This document shows positions 1 through 7,039 of a stretch of DNA of 12,981 bases, one piece after another. Origin of the DNA: Paracoccaceae bacterium (GTDB lineage Bacteria; Pseudomonadota; Alphaproteobacteria; Rhodobacterales; Rhodobacteraceae); contig WFTU01000215.1 of NCBI GenBank assembly GCA_015485375.1, positions 1 to 12,981 of the forward strand, written 5' to 3'. The notes beneath the pieces were generated by a model, which saw only the letters and a program-made list of their open reading frames with translations, searched no databases and was not told the DNA's origin. Positions within the stretch are counted from its first letter, which is position 1; each line of letters opens with the position of its first letter. Made by a program: the position numbers and the translations under genes.

Positions 1-385
1 GCGCCAGCAGGGTCTTGCCGCAGCCCGTGGGGCCGACCAGCATGATGTTGGATTTCGCCAGTTCCACCTCGGGGTTTTCCGAGGCATGTTCGAGGCGTTT
101 GTAGTGGTTATGCACCGCGACCGAGAGAACCTTTTTCGCCGTCGCCTGCCCGATAACATAGTCATCGAGAACCTTGCAGATGTCTTTCGGGGTCGGAACA
201 CCGTCGGTGGCCTTGACCAGATTGGTCTTGGTTTCCTCGCGGATGATGTCCATGCACAGCTCGACACATTCGTCGCAAATGAACACGGTCGGACCGGCAA
301 TCAGCTTGCGAACCTCGTGCTGGCTCTTGCCGCAGAACGAACAATAGAGCGTGTTCTTGGAGTCTTTACCGTCAGATTTGCTCAT
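1..385 (-). CDS. clpX: ClpX, ATPase subunit of ClpXP protease (N-terminal part, cut by window edge)
   Basis: ATP-dependent unfoldase that recognises substrates and feeds them into the ClpP chamber in the cytoplasm. About 128 N-terminal residues are present; the rest lies beyond base 1. The product starts MSKSDGKDSKNTLYCSFCGK and shows the ClpX zinc-binding domain, with two C-x2-C pairs (CSFC near residue 15, CDEC near residue 38). Next comes the conserved DYVIGQ segment, and the Walker A loop GPTGCGKT falls just before the edge. The ATG at 385 is preceded by AGGAGA about 8 nt upstream, which fixes the start. It lies 101 nt downstream of clpP on the same strand, so the two are probably co-transcribed, although the spacer has an inverted repeat. 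Family assignment is certain; only the length is unknown. Confidence 0.97.
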   Translation of the reverse strand, partial: MSKSDGKDSKNTLYCSFCGKSQHEVRKLIAGPTVFICDECVELCMDIIREETKTNLVKATDGVPTPKDICKVLDDYVIGQATAKKVLSVAVHNHYKRLEHASENPEVELAKSNIMLVGPTGCGKTLLA

Positions 386-452
386 CAATGTCTCCTGACC
401 CTGACATCATGTCGAGTCGTTTGCTGTATCCGGCCCCATTGGACCCCACCTT

Positions 453-473
453 TTCCGGCAATTCAAGCCGGAA
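453..473. repeat. Inverted repeat in the clpP-clpX spacer
   Basis: A perfect 7-bp stem (TTCCGGC at 453-459, GCCGGAA at 467-473) encloses a 7-nt loop. No T-run follows on either strand, so it is not a standard intrinsic terminator. In the clpP-clpX mRNA it would sit just after the clpP stop, where it could stabilise the clpP 3' end or partly attenuate read-through. A shorter 5-1-5 palindrome (GACAT-C-ATGTC, 403-413) lies nearer the clpX ribosome site. The role of both is inferred. Confidence 0.45.
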
Positions 474-486
474 CTGACTTGCCCGC

Positions 487-1119
487 CTATTCGCCGCTAT
501 CATCGTCGGCCGCGTGCCGCTCGACAATCTTGTCCACCAGACCCCAGTCGCGCGCCTCTTCGGCGGTCATGAAATTGTCGCGATCAAGCGCCTTTTCCAC
601 GGTTTCCAGATCCTGTCCGCAATGTTTGACGTAGATATTGTTCAAACGATCCCGCAGCTCCAGAATTTCCTTGGCGTGCAGCGCAATATCGGAGGCCTGC
701 CCCTGGAAACCGCCGGAGGGCTGATGCACCATCACGCGGGAGTTCGGCAGGCTGAAACGCATGTCCTTTTCACCCGCAGCCAGAAGCAACGACCCCATCG
801 AGGCCGCCTGCCCCACCACCAGCGTCGATACCGGCGGACGGATATACTGCATGGTGTCATAGATCGACAGGCCGGCGGAAACCACGCCGCCGGGCGAGTT
901 GATATACATGGAGATTTCTTTTTTCGGATTTTCCGCTTCCAGAAACAGCAACTGCGCCACGATCAGCGTGGACATGCCGTCATGCACGGGACCGGACAGG
1001 AAGATGATCCGCTCTTTAAGCAGGCGCGAGAAGATATCGTAGGAACGCTCGCCGCGCGCTGTCTGCTCGACCACCATCGGGACGAGCGTGTTCATATATG
1101 TGTCAATCGGATCGTTCAT
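487..1119 (-). CDS. clpP: ClpP, ATP-dependent Clp protease proteolytic subunit
   Basis: Serine peptidase that forms the 14-subunit degradation chamber capped by ClpX or ClpA. The protein is 210 residues, the usual length. The catalytic triad is visible: Ser107 in GQAASMGS, His132 in MVHQPSGG, and Asp181 in LDRDNFMT. The glycine-rich INSPGG strand (residues 74-79) and the axial-loop region ERSYDIFSRLLKERIIFL (24-41) are intact. The N-terminal stretch MNDPIDTYMNTLVPMVVEQ resembles the short propeptide plus mature start of other proteobacterial ClpP proteins, so self-processing is likely. GAGG lies about 9 nt before the ATG. The gene stands between tig and clpX in the common proteobacterial order, but a terminator separates it from tig. 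Confidence 0.98.
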   Translation of the reverse strand: MNDPIDTYMNTLVPMVVEQTARGERSYDIFSRLLKERIIFLSGPVHDGMSTLIVAQLLFLEAENPKKEISMYINSPGGVVSAGLSIYDTMQYIRPPVSTLVVGQAASMGSLLLAAGEKDMRFSLPNSRVMVHQPSGGFQGQASDIALHAKEILELRDRLNNIYVKHCGQDLETVEKALDRDNFMTAEEARDWGLVDKIVERHAADDDSGE

Positions 1120-1172
1120 GTCTTTGCCTCATTTCAGGTATCCGCGGAATATCGGACAACTCTTACGCAAAG

Positions 1173-1200
1173 GTTTAAATGTGCGCTCGAGGGTCTGCAA
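1173..1200 (-). promoter_or_regulatory. Possible promoter for clpP-clpX
   Basis: A promoter is expected here because the tig terminator lies just upstream of clpP. On the minus strand TTGCAG (1195-1200) stands 16 nt before TTAAAC (1173-1178). The -10 match is poor. The CTTG preceding it could instead belong to a heat-shock sigma factor site, as is common for clp genes, but no good heat-shock -10 is seen. Weak call made mainly from context. Confidence 0.25.
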
Positions 1201-1230
1201 GGGCTGTTTGCAATATTGTCCGGAGCCAGC

Positions 1231-1257
1231 AAAAAGGGCGAACCCGAAGGTCCGCCC
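1231..1257 (-). terminator. Intrinsic terminator of tig
   Basis: Read on the minus strand, GGGCGGACC pairs with GGTTCGCCC over 9 bp (one G-U pair) around a TTCG tetraloop, followed by TTTTT. It begins 25 nt after the tig stop codon. The extra-stable tetraloop and T-tract make a strong terminator, implying that tig and clpP are separate transcription units. Confidence 0.9.
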
Positions 1258-1281
1258 CGGTTTTTCCGCCTGTGGCAGAAT

Positions 1282-2613
1282 TTATTCTTCGTCGAGTGCC
1301 TTGATAGCGGCTTCGAGGTCGTCTTTGGAGACTTCCTTGTCGCTCACATCGGCCAGTTCGATGATGTAATCGACAACCTTGTCTTCGTAGATCGGCGCGC
1401 GCAGCTGCTGCTGGGCCTGTTCGTTTTTCTGGATGAACTCGAAGAATTCGCGTTCCTGACCCGGATACTGGCTGGCCTGCTGGAACATGGCCTGCTGGAT
1501 TTCCTGCTCGTTCACCTCGATGTTGTTTTTGTTGCCGATTTCCGCCAGCAATAGGCCGAGGCGCACGCGGCGCTCCGCCAGTTTCCGGTGTTCGTCGGTC
1601 ACTTCGATATCGCCGTGATCATGGCCGGTATCTTCGGGGTGATCGTCGTGATAAAGCTGGTGCGCAATCGACTGCGCTTCGACTTCGACCAGCGAGGTCG
1701 GGAGGTCGAACTTCACCAGATCGTCCAGCTCGTCCATCAGCTTGCGTTTCAGAACCATGCGGGCGGCGCCCTTGTATTCGCCGGCTAGGCTCTCGCTGAT
1801 CTGGGTTTTCAGGCCATCGAGGTCTTCGGCACCGTATTTGGTGGCCAGTTCGTCGTTCACTTCGGCCGGTTTCGGCTCACGTACTTCCTTGACCGTGCAT
1901 TCGAACACGGCGTCTTTGCCGGCGAGGTTTTCCGCGCCGTATTCGGCGGGGAAGGTTACGTTGACATCGAGCGTGTCGCCTTCTTTCGCGCCGACCAGCT
2001 GATCCTCGAAACCCGGAATGAAGCTGTTGGAGCCAAGCACCAGCGGGTAATCATCGCCAGCGCCGCCTTCAAAGGCTTCGCCGCCGACCTTGCCGACGAA
2101 GTCGATCACAACCTGATCGCCTTCTTTGGCTTTCGAGCCTTTGCGGCGTTTTTCGAAATTCTGCGACTGCGCGGCGAGGTTTTCCAGCGCCTCGTTGACG
2201 GATTCATCGTCAACAACCGTTACCAGACGTTCGAGTTTCAGCTTGGAGAAATCCGGCTCCGGAATATCGGGAAGGCACTCGTAAGAAACGGAAACGGCCA
2301 CATCGTCGCCCTCTTTCCATTCGTCGTTGGTCATTTTGACCTCGGGCTGCATGGTCGGACGGTCACCGGATTTTTCGAAATGCTCCTGCAGGGCGGTGTC
2401 GATGCTTTCCTGCATGGCTTCGCCCAGAACGGACTGGCCGAACATTTTCTTCATCAGGGCGAGCGGCGCATGGCCTTTGCGGAAACCCTTCATCTGGAAA
2501 TCGGCACGCGCCGCTTCCAGTTTTTCGTTTACTTTGGCGTCCAGTTCCTCGGCGGTGATGATCATGTCATACGCGCGCTTGAGGCCTTCGTTCTGGGTTT
2601 CGGTGACCTTCAT
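1282..2613 (-). CDS. tig: Trigger factor, ribosome-associated chaperone and peptidyl-prolyl isomerase
   Basis: Binds next to the ribosome exit tunnel and shields nascent chains. It has 443 residues, close to the usual size. The N-terminal ribosome-binding domain carries the signature GFRKGHAP at residues 43-50. The FKBP-type isomerase domain spans roughly residues 164-244 (GDQVVIDFVGKVGG through VFECTVKEVR), and the C-terminal chaperone arms fill the rest, ending KALDEE. A His/Asp-rich patch occurs near residues 322-333 (HDDHPEDTGHDH). The open frame continues upstream through the tRNA gene, but the ATG at 2613 is chosen because GAGGAAA lies about 6 nt before it and the protein begins there like other trigger factors (MKVTETQNEGLKR). 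The start is 38 nt from the 3' end of tRNA-Leu. A strong terminator follows the gene. Confidence 0.97.
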   Translation of the reverse strand: MKVTETQNEGLKRAYDMIITAEELDAKVNEKLEAARADFQMKGFRKGHAPLALMKKMFGQSVLGEAMQESIDTALQEHFEKSGDRPTMQPEVKMTNDEWKEGDDVAVSVSYECLPDIPEPDFSKLKLERLVTVVDDESVNEALENLAAQSQNFEKRRKGSKAKEGDQVVIDFVGKVGGEAFEGGAGDDYPLVLGSNSFIPGFEDQLVGAKEGDTLDVNVTFPAEYGAENLAGKDAVFECTVKEVREPKPAEVNDELATKYGAEDLDGLKTQISESLAGEYKGAARMVLKRKLMDELDDLVKFDLPTSLVEVEAQSIAHQLYHDDHPEDTGHDHGDIEVTDEHRKLAERRVRLGLLLAEIGNKNNIEVNEQEIQQAMFQQASQYPGQEREFFEFIQKNEQAQQQLRAPIYEDKVVDYIIELADVSDKEVSKDDLEAAIKALDEE

Positions 2614-2651
2614 GTCATTTCCTCGTTTCAAATTTCTCGCCCCCGAAGGGC

Positions 2652-2736
<85 letters not shown>

Positions 2737-2819
2737 AAAAACCGGTGCCTTGCGACATCGGCACAATTCCGGCGTCTCATAACAGAGGATTTTACGGGTT
2801 GCGAGGGAAAAATGCGTCC
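2737..2819 (-). promoter_or_regulatory. nnrD-tRNA-Leu spacer: probable tRNA/tig promoter region with a hairpin
   Basis: This 83-nt spacer must hold the promoter of the tRNA-Leu/tig unit unless it is read through from nnrD. On the minus strand the best -10 candidate is TTATGA preceded by TG (extended type), without a convincing -35. Closer to the tRNA, GTGCC and GGCAC form a short stem with a 10-nt loop, followed by CGGTTTTT immediately before the mature tRNA 5' end. This could be a weak terminator for nnrD or part of the tRNA leader. Neither call is strong. Confidence 0.3.
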
Positions 2820-3638
2820 CTACAGCCCTAAATCCCGAAACACGGAGGGGAGCCGTTCGGGGATGTCCTCGGCGATCAGGCCCGGGCCGAAATTCCGCGC
2901 GCATTCAACGTGCAGCCACGCGGCGGTTCCGGCGGCGGAGAACGGGTCGAGACCGCGCGCCAATAGTCCGGCGATAAACCCTGCCAGCACATCACCCGAT
3001 CCGGCTGTCGCCAGCCACGGAGCAGCGCGGCCGGTGCCCGCTTCCACCACGCGGCCGTCGGGCGCGGCGATTACGGTATCGCTCCCTTTGAACAACACTG
3101 TGCAACCCGCGCGTTTTGCGGCCTCGGCGGTCGCCGTAGTTTTTGCGAACTCTCCCGCAGACAGTCGCGCATGGATGTCGGGAAACATCCGGCGAAATTC
3201 CCCTGCGTGCGGGGTCAGGACGATGTTCTCGTGCAGCCGTCCGATCAGTTGTGACGACAAGGCGTCGGCATCGAGAACCAGCGCGCGGCCAGAGGCCAGC
3301 GCGACGCTGATTACCCCCTCGGCCCTGTCGTCCCTGCCAAGCGCGGGCCCAAGGCAAAGCGTGTTGATCCGGTCATCCTGCAACACGGTCTGTAATGCGA
3401 AAGCGTCTTCGATGGGCGTGAGCATAACCGCATCAAGTTGCGCGGCATTCTCCGTCATGGCCTCTTGCGGGCAACCGACAGTGACCAGCCCGGCCCCGAT
3501 GCGCAAGGCTCCGCGTGCGGCCAGTCTGGCGGCACCCGTGCGCCCTGCGGGGCCGGAAAGCACCAGCGCATGGCCATAGCTGTATTTGTGCGCCGCGCCC
3601 GTTTTACGCAATACATCGGCCATCTCTTCCCTGTTCAT
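2820..3638 (-). CDS. nnrD: ADP-dependent NAD(P)HX dehydratase (YjeF C-terminal domain as a separate protein)
   Basis: Dehydrates the S-form of hydrated NADH/NADPH back to the active cofactor using ADP; a ribokinase-like fold acting in the cytoplasm. The protein has 272 residues from ATG 3638. Motifs are HKYSYGHALVLSG (17-29), GRTGAARLAARGALRIGAG (32-50), LVLDADAL (120-127), LTPHAGEF (141-148), and GSGDVLAG (213-220) with the catalytic Asp216. A longer frame starts 33 nt earlier, but this ATG overlaps the nnrE stop as ATGA and has AAGGGG about 9 nt upstream, so translation is probably coupled to nnrE. In many bacteria both domains form one polypeptide; here they are split with nothing lost from the core motifs. 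The next feature downstream is tRNA-Leu. Confidence 0.93.
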   Translation of the reverse strand: MNREEMADVLRKTGAAHKYSYGHALVLSGPAGRTGAARLAARGALRIGAGLVTVGCPQEAMTENAAQLDAVMLTPIEDAFALQTVLQDDRINTLCLGPALGRDDRAEGVISVALASGRALVLDADALSSQLIGRLHENIVLTPHAGEFRRMFPDIHARLSAGEFAKTTATAEAAKRAGCTVLFKGSDTVIAAPDGRVVEAGTGRAAPWLATAGSGDVLAGFIAGLLARGLDPFSAAGTAAWLHVECARNFGPGLIAEDIPERLPSVFRDLGL

Positions 3639-4345
3639 AGACCAATCCCCTTGACCACCAGTTTTCCGCAAATTTCTTTACCCTCGCCCATGAGCTGGCC
3701 GACCTTTGGCGCATGGAATGTTACCGTCAACATAACCCGCGGTGCGCGCAACCCGTGATCCGGCATATCGCCCAATACCGCGCCTGTATCCGCATCCAGA
3801 CCGGAGGGAACATCAATGGCCACTGTTCGCGTCAACCCTTCCAATGTGCCGTCCGGTTGTCCGATCTCCGCGACGTCTATCGCGTCGTCGATCAGCCAGA
3901 ACCACTCCCACAGGCAGGGATCCTCGACCGGACGGGTAAGCCCGATACCGAACACCGCGTCGATCAGCACATCGACCGGTCCGCTGTCTTGCGGCATATT
4001 TTTTCCACAGGCTGGCAAGACTGCGCCAATTTCACGCCAACGGTCATGGTTTGTCCGCGCATCCGGCGGCAGCTTGTCCGCCTGACCGTAAAGGAACACC
4101 GATACATCCCAACCACGTTGCTTAAGCAGCCGTGCAACGACGAACCCGTCGCCGCCGTTGTTCCCCGGACCGCATAGGACCCCGGCCTTTCGCGGCAGTT
4201 TCGCCAGTTCCGGCCATGTTTCCAAGATAGCCTCGACAACGCCCCTGCCCGCCCGCTCCATCAGTTCCAGACCGGTGACCTCGCCGGAGTCGATCGCGGC
4301 GTTTTCAAGCGCACGCATCTGTGCAGACGTAACGGGTTCAGGCAT
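3635..4345 (-). CDS. nnrE: NAD(P)HX epimerase (YjeF N-terminal domain as a separate protein)
   Basis: Interconverts the R and S forms of hydrated NAD(P)H so that NnrD can repair both. The protein has 236 residues. The nucleotide-binding motif GPGNNGGDG is at 59-67, LIDAVFGIGL with catalytic Asp129 at 127-136, AIDVPSGLDADTG at 177-189, and the closing TFHAPKVG at 209-216. The tail CGKLVVKGIGL is where the dehydratase domain begins in fused homologues. A longer frame would start at 4378, but that ATG lies inside a palindrome and has no ribosome site. The ATG at 4345 gives the standard YjeF start MPEPVTSAQMRALE, with GAGAAG just upstream. The gene is divergent from glnB and overlaps nnrD by 4 nt. 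Confidence 0.93.
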   Translation of the reverse strand: MPEPVTSAQMRALENAAIDSGEVTGLELMERAGRGVVEAILETWPELAKLPRKAGVLCGPGNNGGDGFVVARLLKQRGWDVSVFLYGQADKLPPDARTNHDRWREIGAVLPACGKNMPQDSGPVDVLIDAVFGIGLTRPVEDPCLWEWFWLIDDAIDVAEIGQPDGTLEGLTRTVAIDVPSGLDADTGAVLGDMPDHGLRAPRVMLTVTFHAPKVGQLMGEGKEICGKLVVKGIGL

Positions 4346-4376
4346 CGGCTTCTCAACCTGTCTAGAATTCAACCAC

Positions 4377-4397
4377 ATTGCCTAATAAATAGGCAAT
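4377..4397. promoter_or_regulatory. Perfect palindrome between nnrE and glnB, candidate operator
   Basis: ATTGCCTA (4377-4384) and TAGGCAAT (4390-4397) form a perfect 8-bp inverted repeat around the AT-rich centre ATAAA. It lies 32 nt upstream of the chosen nnrE start and 102 nt before glnB, so it could act on either gene. It does not match the NtrC, FNR or sigma-54 patterns that might be expected near glnB. There is no T-tract and no gene end beside it, which argues against a terminator. A transcription-factor site or an nnrE leader hairpin both fit. Confidence 0.5.
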
Positions 4398-4498
4398 TTC
4401 TCGGGAAACGTCATCACGCCGTGTCCGATGAAATCGTAACGAATTGAAACCGTCCTGCACAGGTGTTTTCTGTATCGGGAAATCACAGGAGCATCGAC

Positions 4499-4837
4499 AT
4501 GAAGAAAATCGAAGCCATTATCAAACCTTTCAAGCTCGACGAGGTCAAAGAGGCCTTGCAGGATGTCGGCGTACAGGGGCTGAGCGTGATCGAAGCCAAG
4601 GGCTTCGGTCGCCAGAAGGGCCACACGGAGCTGTACCGCGGTGCGGAATACGTCGTGGACTTCCTGCCCAAAGTAAAAATCGAGGTGGTTCTGAGCGACG
4701 ATCAGGTCGACAGCGCCATCGAGGCCATCATCGGCGCGGCCAAAACCGGTAAAATCGGGGACGGGAAAATCTTCGTCTCCACCATTGAGCGCGCCATCCG
4801 TATCAGAACCGAAGAAGACGGCGAAGACGCCCTTTAA
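4499..4837 (+). CDS. glnB: Nitrogen regulatory protein P-II (GlnB)
   Basis: Trimeric signal protein that senses 2-oxoglutarate, ATP/ADP and, through uridylylation, glutamine. It controls glutamine synthetase adenylylation and the NtrB/NtrC pair. It has 112 residues, the standard size. The T-loop is intact with Tyr51 in LYRGAEYVVDF, the uridylylation site. The B-loop GAAKTGKIGDGKIFV (about 78-92) and the C-terminal IERAIRIRT (97-105) are present. ATG 4499 has AGGAG (4487-4491) at ideal spacing; an in-frame ATG 36 nt earlier is rejected because it would add a non-conserved leader. glnA follows after 17 nt, so they form one operon. No sigma-54 (GG-N10-GC) element is seen in the roughly 100-nt leader; a TTGAAA at 4444-4449 lacks a well-spaced -10. 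Confidence 0.98.
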   Translation: MKKIEAIIKPFKLDEVKEALQDVGVQGLSVIEAKGFGRQKGHTELYRGAEYVVDFLPKVKIEVVLSDDQVDSAIEAIIGAAKTGKIGDGKIFVSTIERAIRIRTEEDGEDAL

Positions 4838-4854
4838 ATATAAGGAAAACGACC

Positions 4855-6267
4855 ATGAGTGAATCCATTCAGCATGTTCTCGACATGATCAAGGATAACG
4901 ACATCGAGTATGTCGATATCCGTTTCACCGACCCGCGCGGCAAGCTGCAGCACGTGACCATCATCAACGACGAGGTCGACGCCGATTTCCTCGAAGAGGG
5001 CTTCATGTTCGACGGCTCCTCCATCGCCGGCTGGAAAAGCATCGATGAATCCGACATGAAACTGATGCCGGATTGCGACTCCGCCTACATCGACCCGTTC
5101 TATGCGGAAAAAACCCTGTGTCTGCACTGCTCCATTGTCGAGCCGGACACCGGTGAACCCTATGCCCGCGACCCGCGCTCCACCGCCGAAAAAGCCGAGG
5201 CCTATCTGAAAGCCTCCGGTATCGGTGACACGGCCTATTTCGGTCCGGAAGCAGAGTTCTTCCTGTTTGACGACGTGCGTTTCTCCAACTCGATCAACAA
5301 GGTATCTTACGAAGTTGATGCAGCGGACGCTTCGTGGAACACTGACACCGAGTATGAAATGGGCAACATGGGCCATCGTCCGGGCGTCAAGGGCGGTTAC
5401 TTCCCCGTGAACCCGACCGACGCGGCACAGGACATCCGTTCCGAGATGCTCTCGACCATGAAGCGCCTCGGCATGCATGTTGACAAACACCACCACGAGG
5501 TTGCGTCCTGCCAGCACGAACTGGGTCTGGTTTTCGGCACGCTGGTCAAACAGGCCGACGATCTGCAGAAATACAAATATGTCATCCACAACGTAGCGCA
5601 CGCCTACGGCAAATCGGCAACCTTCATGCCGAAACCGATTGCAGGCGACAACGGCACCGGTATGCACGTGAACATGTCGATCTGGAAAGACGGCAAACCG
5701 CTGTTCGCCGGCGACAAATACGCCGACCTCAGTCAGGAAGCCCTGTATTTCATCGGTGGTATCCTGAAACACGCCAAGGCGCTCAACGCTTTCACCAACC
5801 CTTCCACCAACAGCTACAAACGCCTGATCCCGGGCTTTGAAGCGCCGGTTCTGCGTGCCTACTCCGCACGCAACCGTTCGGGTTGTGTCCGTATCCCGTG
5901 GGCCGAAAGCCCGAAGGCAAAACGTGTCGAGGCCCGTTTCCCCGATCCGGCTGCCAACCCCTACCTGTGCTTCTCGGCTCTGCTGATGGCCGGTCTCGAC
6001 GGTATCAAGAACAAGATCGATCCGGGCGAAGCCTCCGACAAGGATCTCTACGATCTGCCGCCCGAAGAACTGGCCGGCATCCCGACCGTCTGTGCATCCC
6101 TGCGCGAAGCTCTGGAAGAACTGGAAAAAGACATGGACTTCCTGCTGGAAGGCAACGTCTTCACCAAGGACCAGATCGCAGGCTACATGGAGTTGAAATG
6201 GGACGAAGTCTACACCATGGAGCACACGCCGCATCCGGTTGAGTTCGGCATGTACTACTCCTGCTAA
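4855..6267 (+). CDS. glnA: Glutamine synthetase type I
   Basis: Makes glutamine from glutamate, ammonia and ATP; a dodecamer in the cytoplasm. It has 470 residues, typical of the GSI-beta class. Markers are FMFDGSSIAGW near residue 50, FGPEAEFFLFD near 128, the KPIAGDNGTGMHVNMS ATP/glutamate region, NPSTNSYKRLIPGFEAPV, and RNRSGCVRIP. The adenylylation site is Tyr399 in DKDLYDLPPEE, so activity should be switched by GlnE adenylyltransferase under GlnB control. AAGGAA (4842-4847) lies 7 nt before the ATG. The 17-nt gap from glnB indicates a shared mRNA. A strong hairpin terminator follows. Nothing unusual is seen in the coding sequence; a long minus-strand open frame across it is a codon-bias shadow. 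Confidence 0.98.
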   Translation: MSESIQHVLDMIKDNDIEYVDIRFTDPRGKLQHVTIINDEVDADFLEEGFMFDGSSIAGWKSIDESDMKLMPDCDSAYIDPFYAEKTLCLHCSIVEPDTGEPYARDPRSTAEKAEAYLKASGIGDTAYFGPEAEFFLFDDVRFSNSINKVSYEVDAADASWNTDTEYEMGNMGHRPGVKGGYFPVNPTDAAQDIRSEMLSTMKRLGMHVDKHHHEVASCQHELGLVFGTLVKQADDLQKYKYVIHNVAHAYGKSATFMPKPIAGDNGTGMHVNMSIWKDGKPLFAGDKYADLSQEALYFIGGILKHAKALNAFTNPSTNSYKRLIPGFEAPVLRAYSARNRSGCVRIPWAESPKAKRVEARFPDPAANPYLCFSALLMAGLDGIKNKIDPGEASDKDLYDLPPEELAGIPTVCASLREALEELEKDMDFLLEGNVFTKDQIAGYMELKWDEVYTMEHTPHPVEFGMYYSC

Positions 6268-6285
6268 TTACCCCGCCAGCACGAC

Positions 6286-6314
6286 AAAGGGCCTCCGTTT
6301 TGGAGGCCCTTTTC
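6286..6314. terminator. Intrinsic terminator between glnA and the peroxiredoxin gene
   Basis: AAAGGGCCTCC (6286-6296) pairs perfectly with GGAGGCCCTTT (6302-6312) around loop GTTTT, then T-rich CTTTG. It is 18 nt after the glnA stop. The convergent peroxiredoxin gene ends at 6332. On the minus strand the stem ends in only three T, so it is best for glnA but may serve both genes. Confidence 0.9.
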
Positions 6315-6331
6315 TTTGGAATGCCAAAATA

Positions 6332-6958
6332 TCAGTAGTCTTTGGTAACCCGCAGATAGGGTTTCAGAACTTTCAGGTCCGGATATTTGGCCTGCGCATC
6401 CTCGGTGGTCACATTGAGCGGCACAATCGCCTCGTCACCCGGGCGCCAGTTGGCCGGCAGCGCGACACCTTTGCCGTCGGCGGTTTGCAGCGCGTCGATC
6501 ACGCGGATGATTTCGTCGAAGTTACGGCCGACATTCATCGGATAGGTCATGGTCAGCCGAACCTTGTTGTCCGGATCAATGATAAATACCGAGCGCACCG
6601 TTGCCGTGGTGCTGGCATCGGGGTGGATCATGTCATAGGCTTTCGCCACTTCCAGATCCGGATCGGCCACAATCGGGAAGTTCACTTCGGTATGCTGGGT
6701 TTCATCCACGTCCCCCACCCATTTCAGATGCTCCTCGACCGTATCGGTGGACAGGCCGAGCGGCTTGACGTTGCGCGCGGCGAAATCGGCGGCGTGTTTC
6801 GCGGTCATGCCCATTTCGGTGGTGCAGATCGGGGTGAAATCGGCCGGATGGCTGAAAAAGAACACCCAGGAGTCGCCGCTCCAGTCGTGCAGGGTGATTT
6901 TCCCTTGGGTGGTGTCTGCTGTGAAATTCGGGGCGGTATCGCCAAGATGCAAGGACAT
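6332..6958 (-). CDS. 1-Cys peroxiredoxin (Prx6 type)
   Basis: Reduces hydrogen peroxide and organic hydroperoxides with a single catalytic cysteine. The protein has 208 residues. The active site is SHPADFTPICTTE with Thr42 and peroxidatic Cys45; the supporting Arg122 is in TVRSVFIIDPD. Cys45 is the only cysteine in the protein, so it must be regenerated by an outside thiol rather than by an internal disulfide. The C-terminal extension with LPANWRPGDEAIVP (roughly 168-181) is characteristic of the Prx6 branch and is involved in dimer packing. The ATG at 6958 has AGGAGA about 8 nt upstream. An inverted repeat 39-53 nt upstream of the start is a candidate operator. DUF3445 lies 82 nt upstream on the same strand, so read-through is possible. 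Confidence 0.94.
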   Translation of the reverse strand: MSLHLGDTAPNFTADTTQGKITLHDWSGDSWVFFFSHPADFTPICTTEMGMTAKHAADFAARNVKPLGLSTDTVEEHLKWVGDVDETQHTEVNFPIVADPDLEVAKAYDMIHPDASTTATVRSVFIIDPDNKVRLTMTYPMNVGRNFDEIIRVIDALQTADGKGVALPANWRPGDEAIVPLNVTTEDAQAKYPDLKVLKPYLRVTKDY

Positions 6959-6996
6959 GATGTCTCTCCTGTTAAATGAAATTATCTATGATAAAG

Positions 6997-7011
6997 TTAG
7001 AACCATTCTAA
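6997..7011. promoter_or_regulatory. Palindromic candidate operator upstream of the peroxiredoxin gene
   Basis: TTAGAACCATTCTAA is a perfect 6-3-6 inverted repeat. Its layout resembles the Fur-family PerR box (TTATAATnATTATAA), matching most fixed positions. A further inverted half-site follows, since ATTCT-AA-AGAAT runs to 7016, giving three alternating GAA/TTC blocks. The likely -10 (TATCAT or GATAAT on the minus strand, around 6980-6992) lies right beside it, a position that would suit repression. The regulator is not identified; the PerR resemblance is by eye only. Confidence 0.45.
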
Positions 7012-7039
7012 AGAATGTAAAGGCACCTGCGACATTCTG

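Noticed and set aside
514..1554. A 346-residue plus-strand open frame across clpP, the tig terminator and the tig 3' end
   Set aside because: Antisense to two certain genes and crosses their terminator; composition is that of a shadow frame.
4398..4498. Expected sigma-54 or NtrC site upstream of glnB
   Set aside because: No GG-N10-GC element or good NtrC dyad was found by eye; GCACAGGTGT around 4457-4466 is too imperfect to call.
4834..6234. A 466-residue minus-strand open frame opposite glnA
   Set aside because: Shadow of a GC-biased, highly conserved gene; the glnA frame is unmistakable, and the antisense frame has no domain signature.
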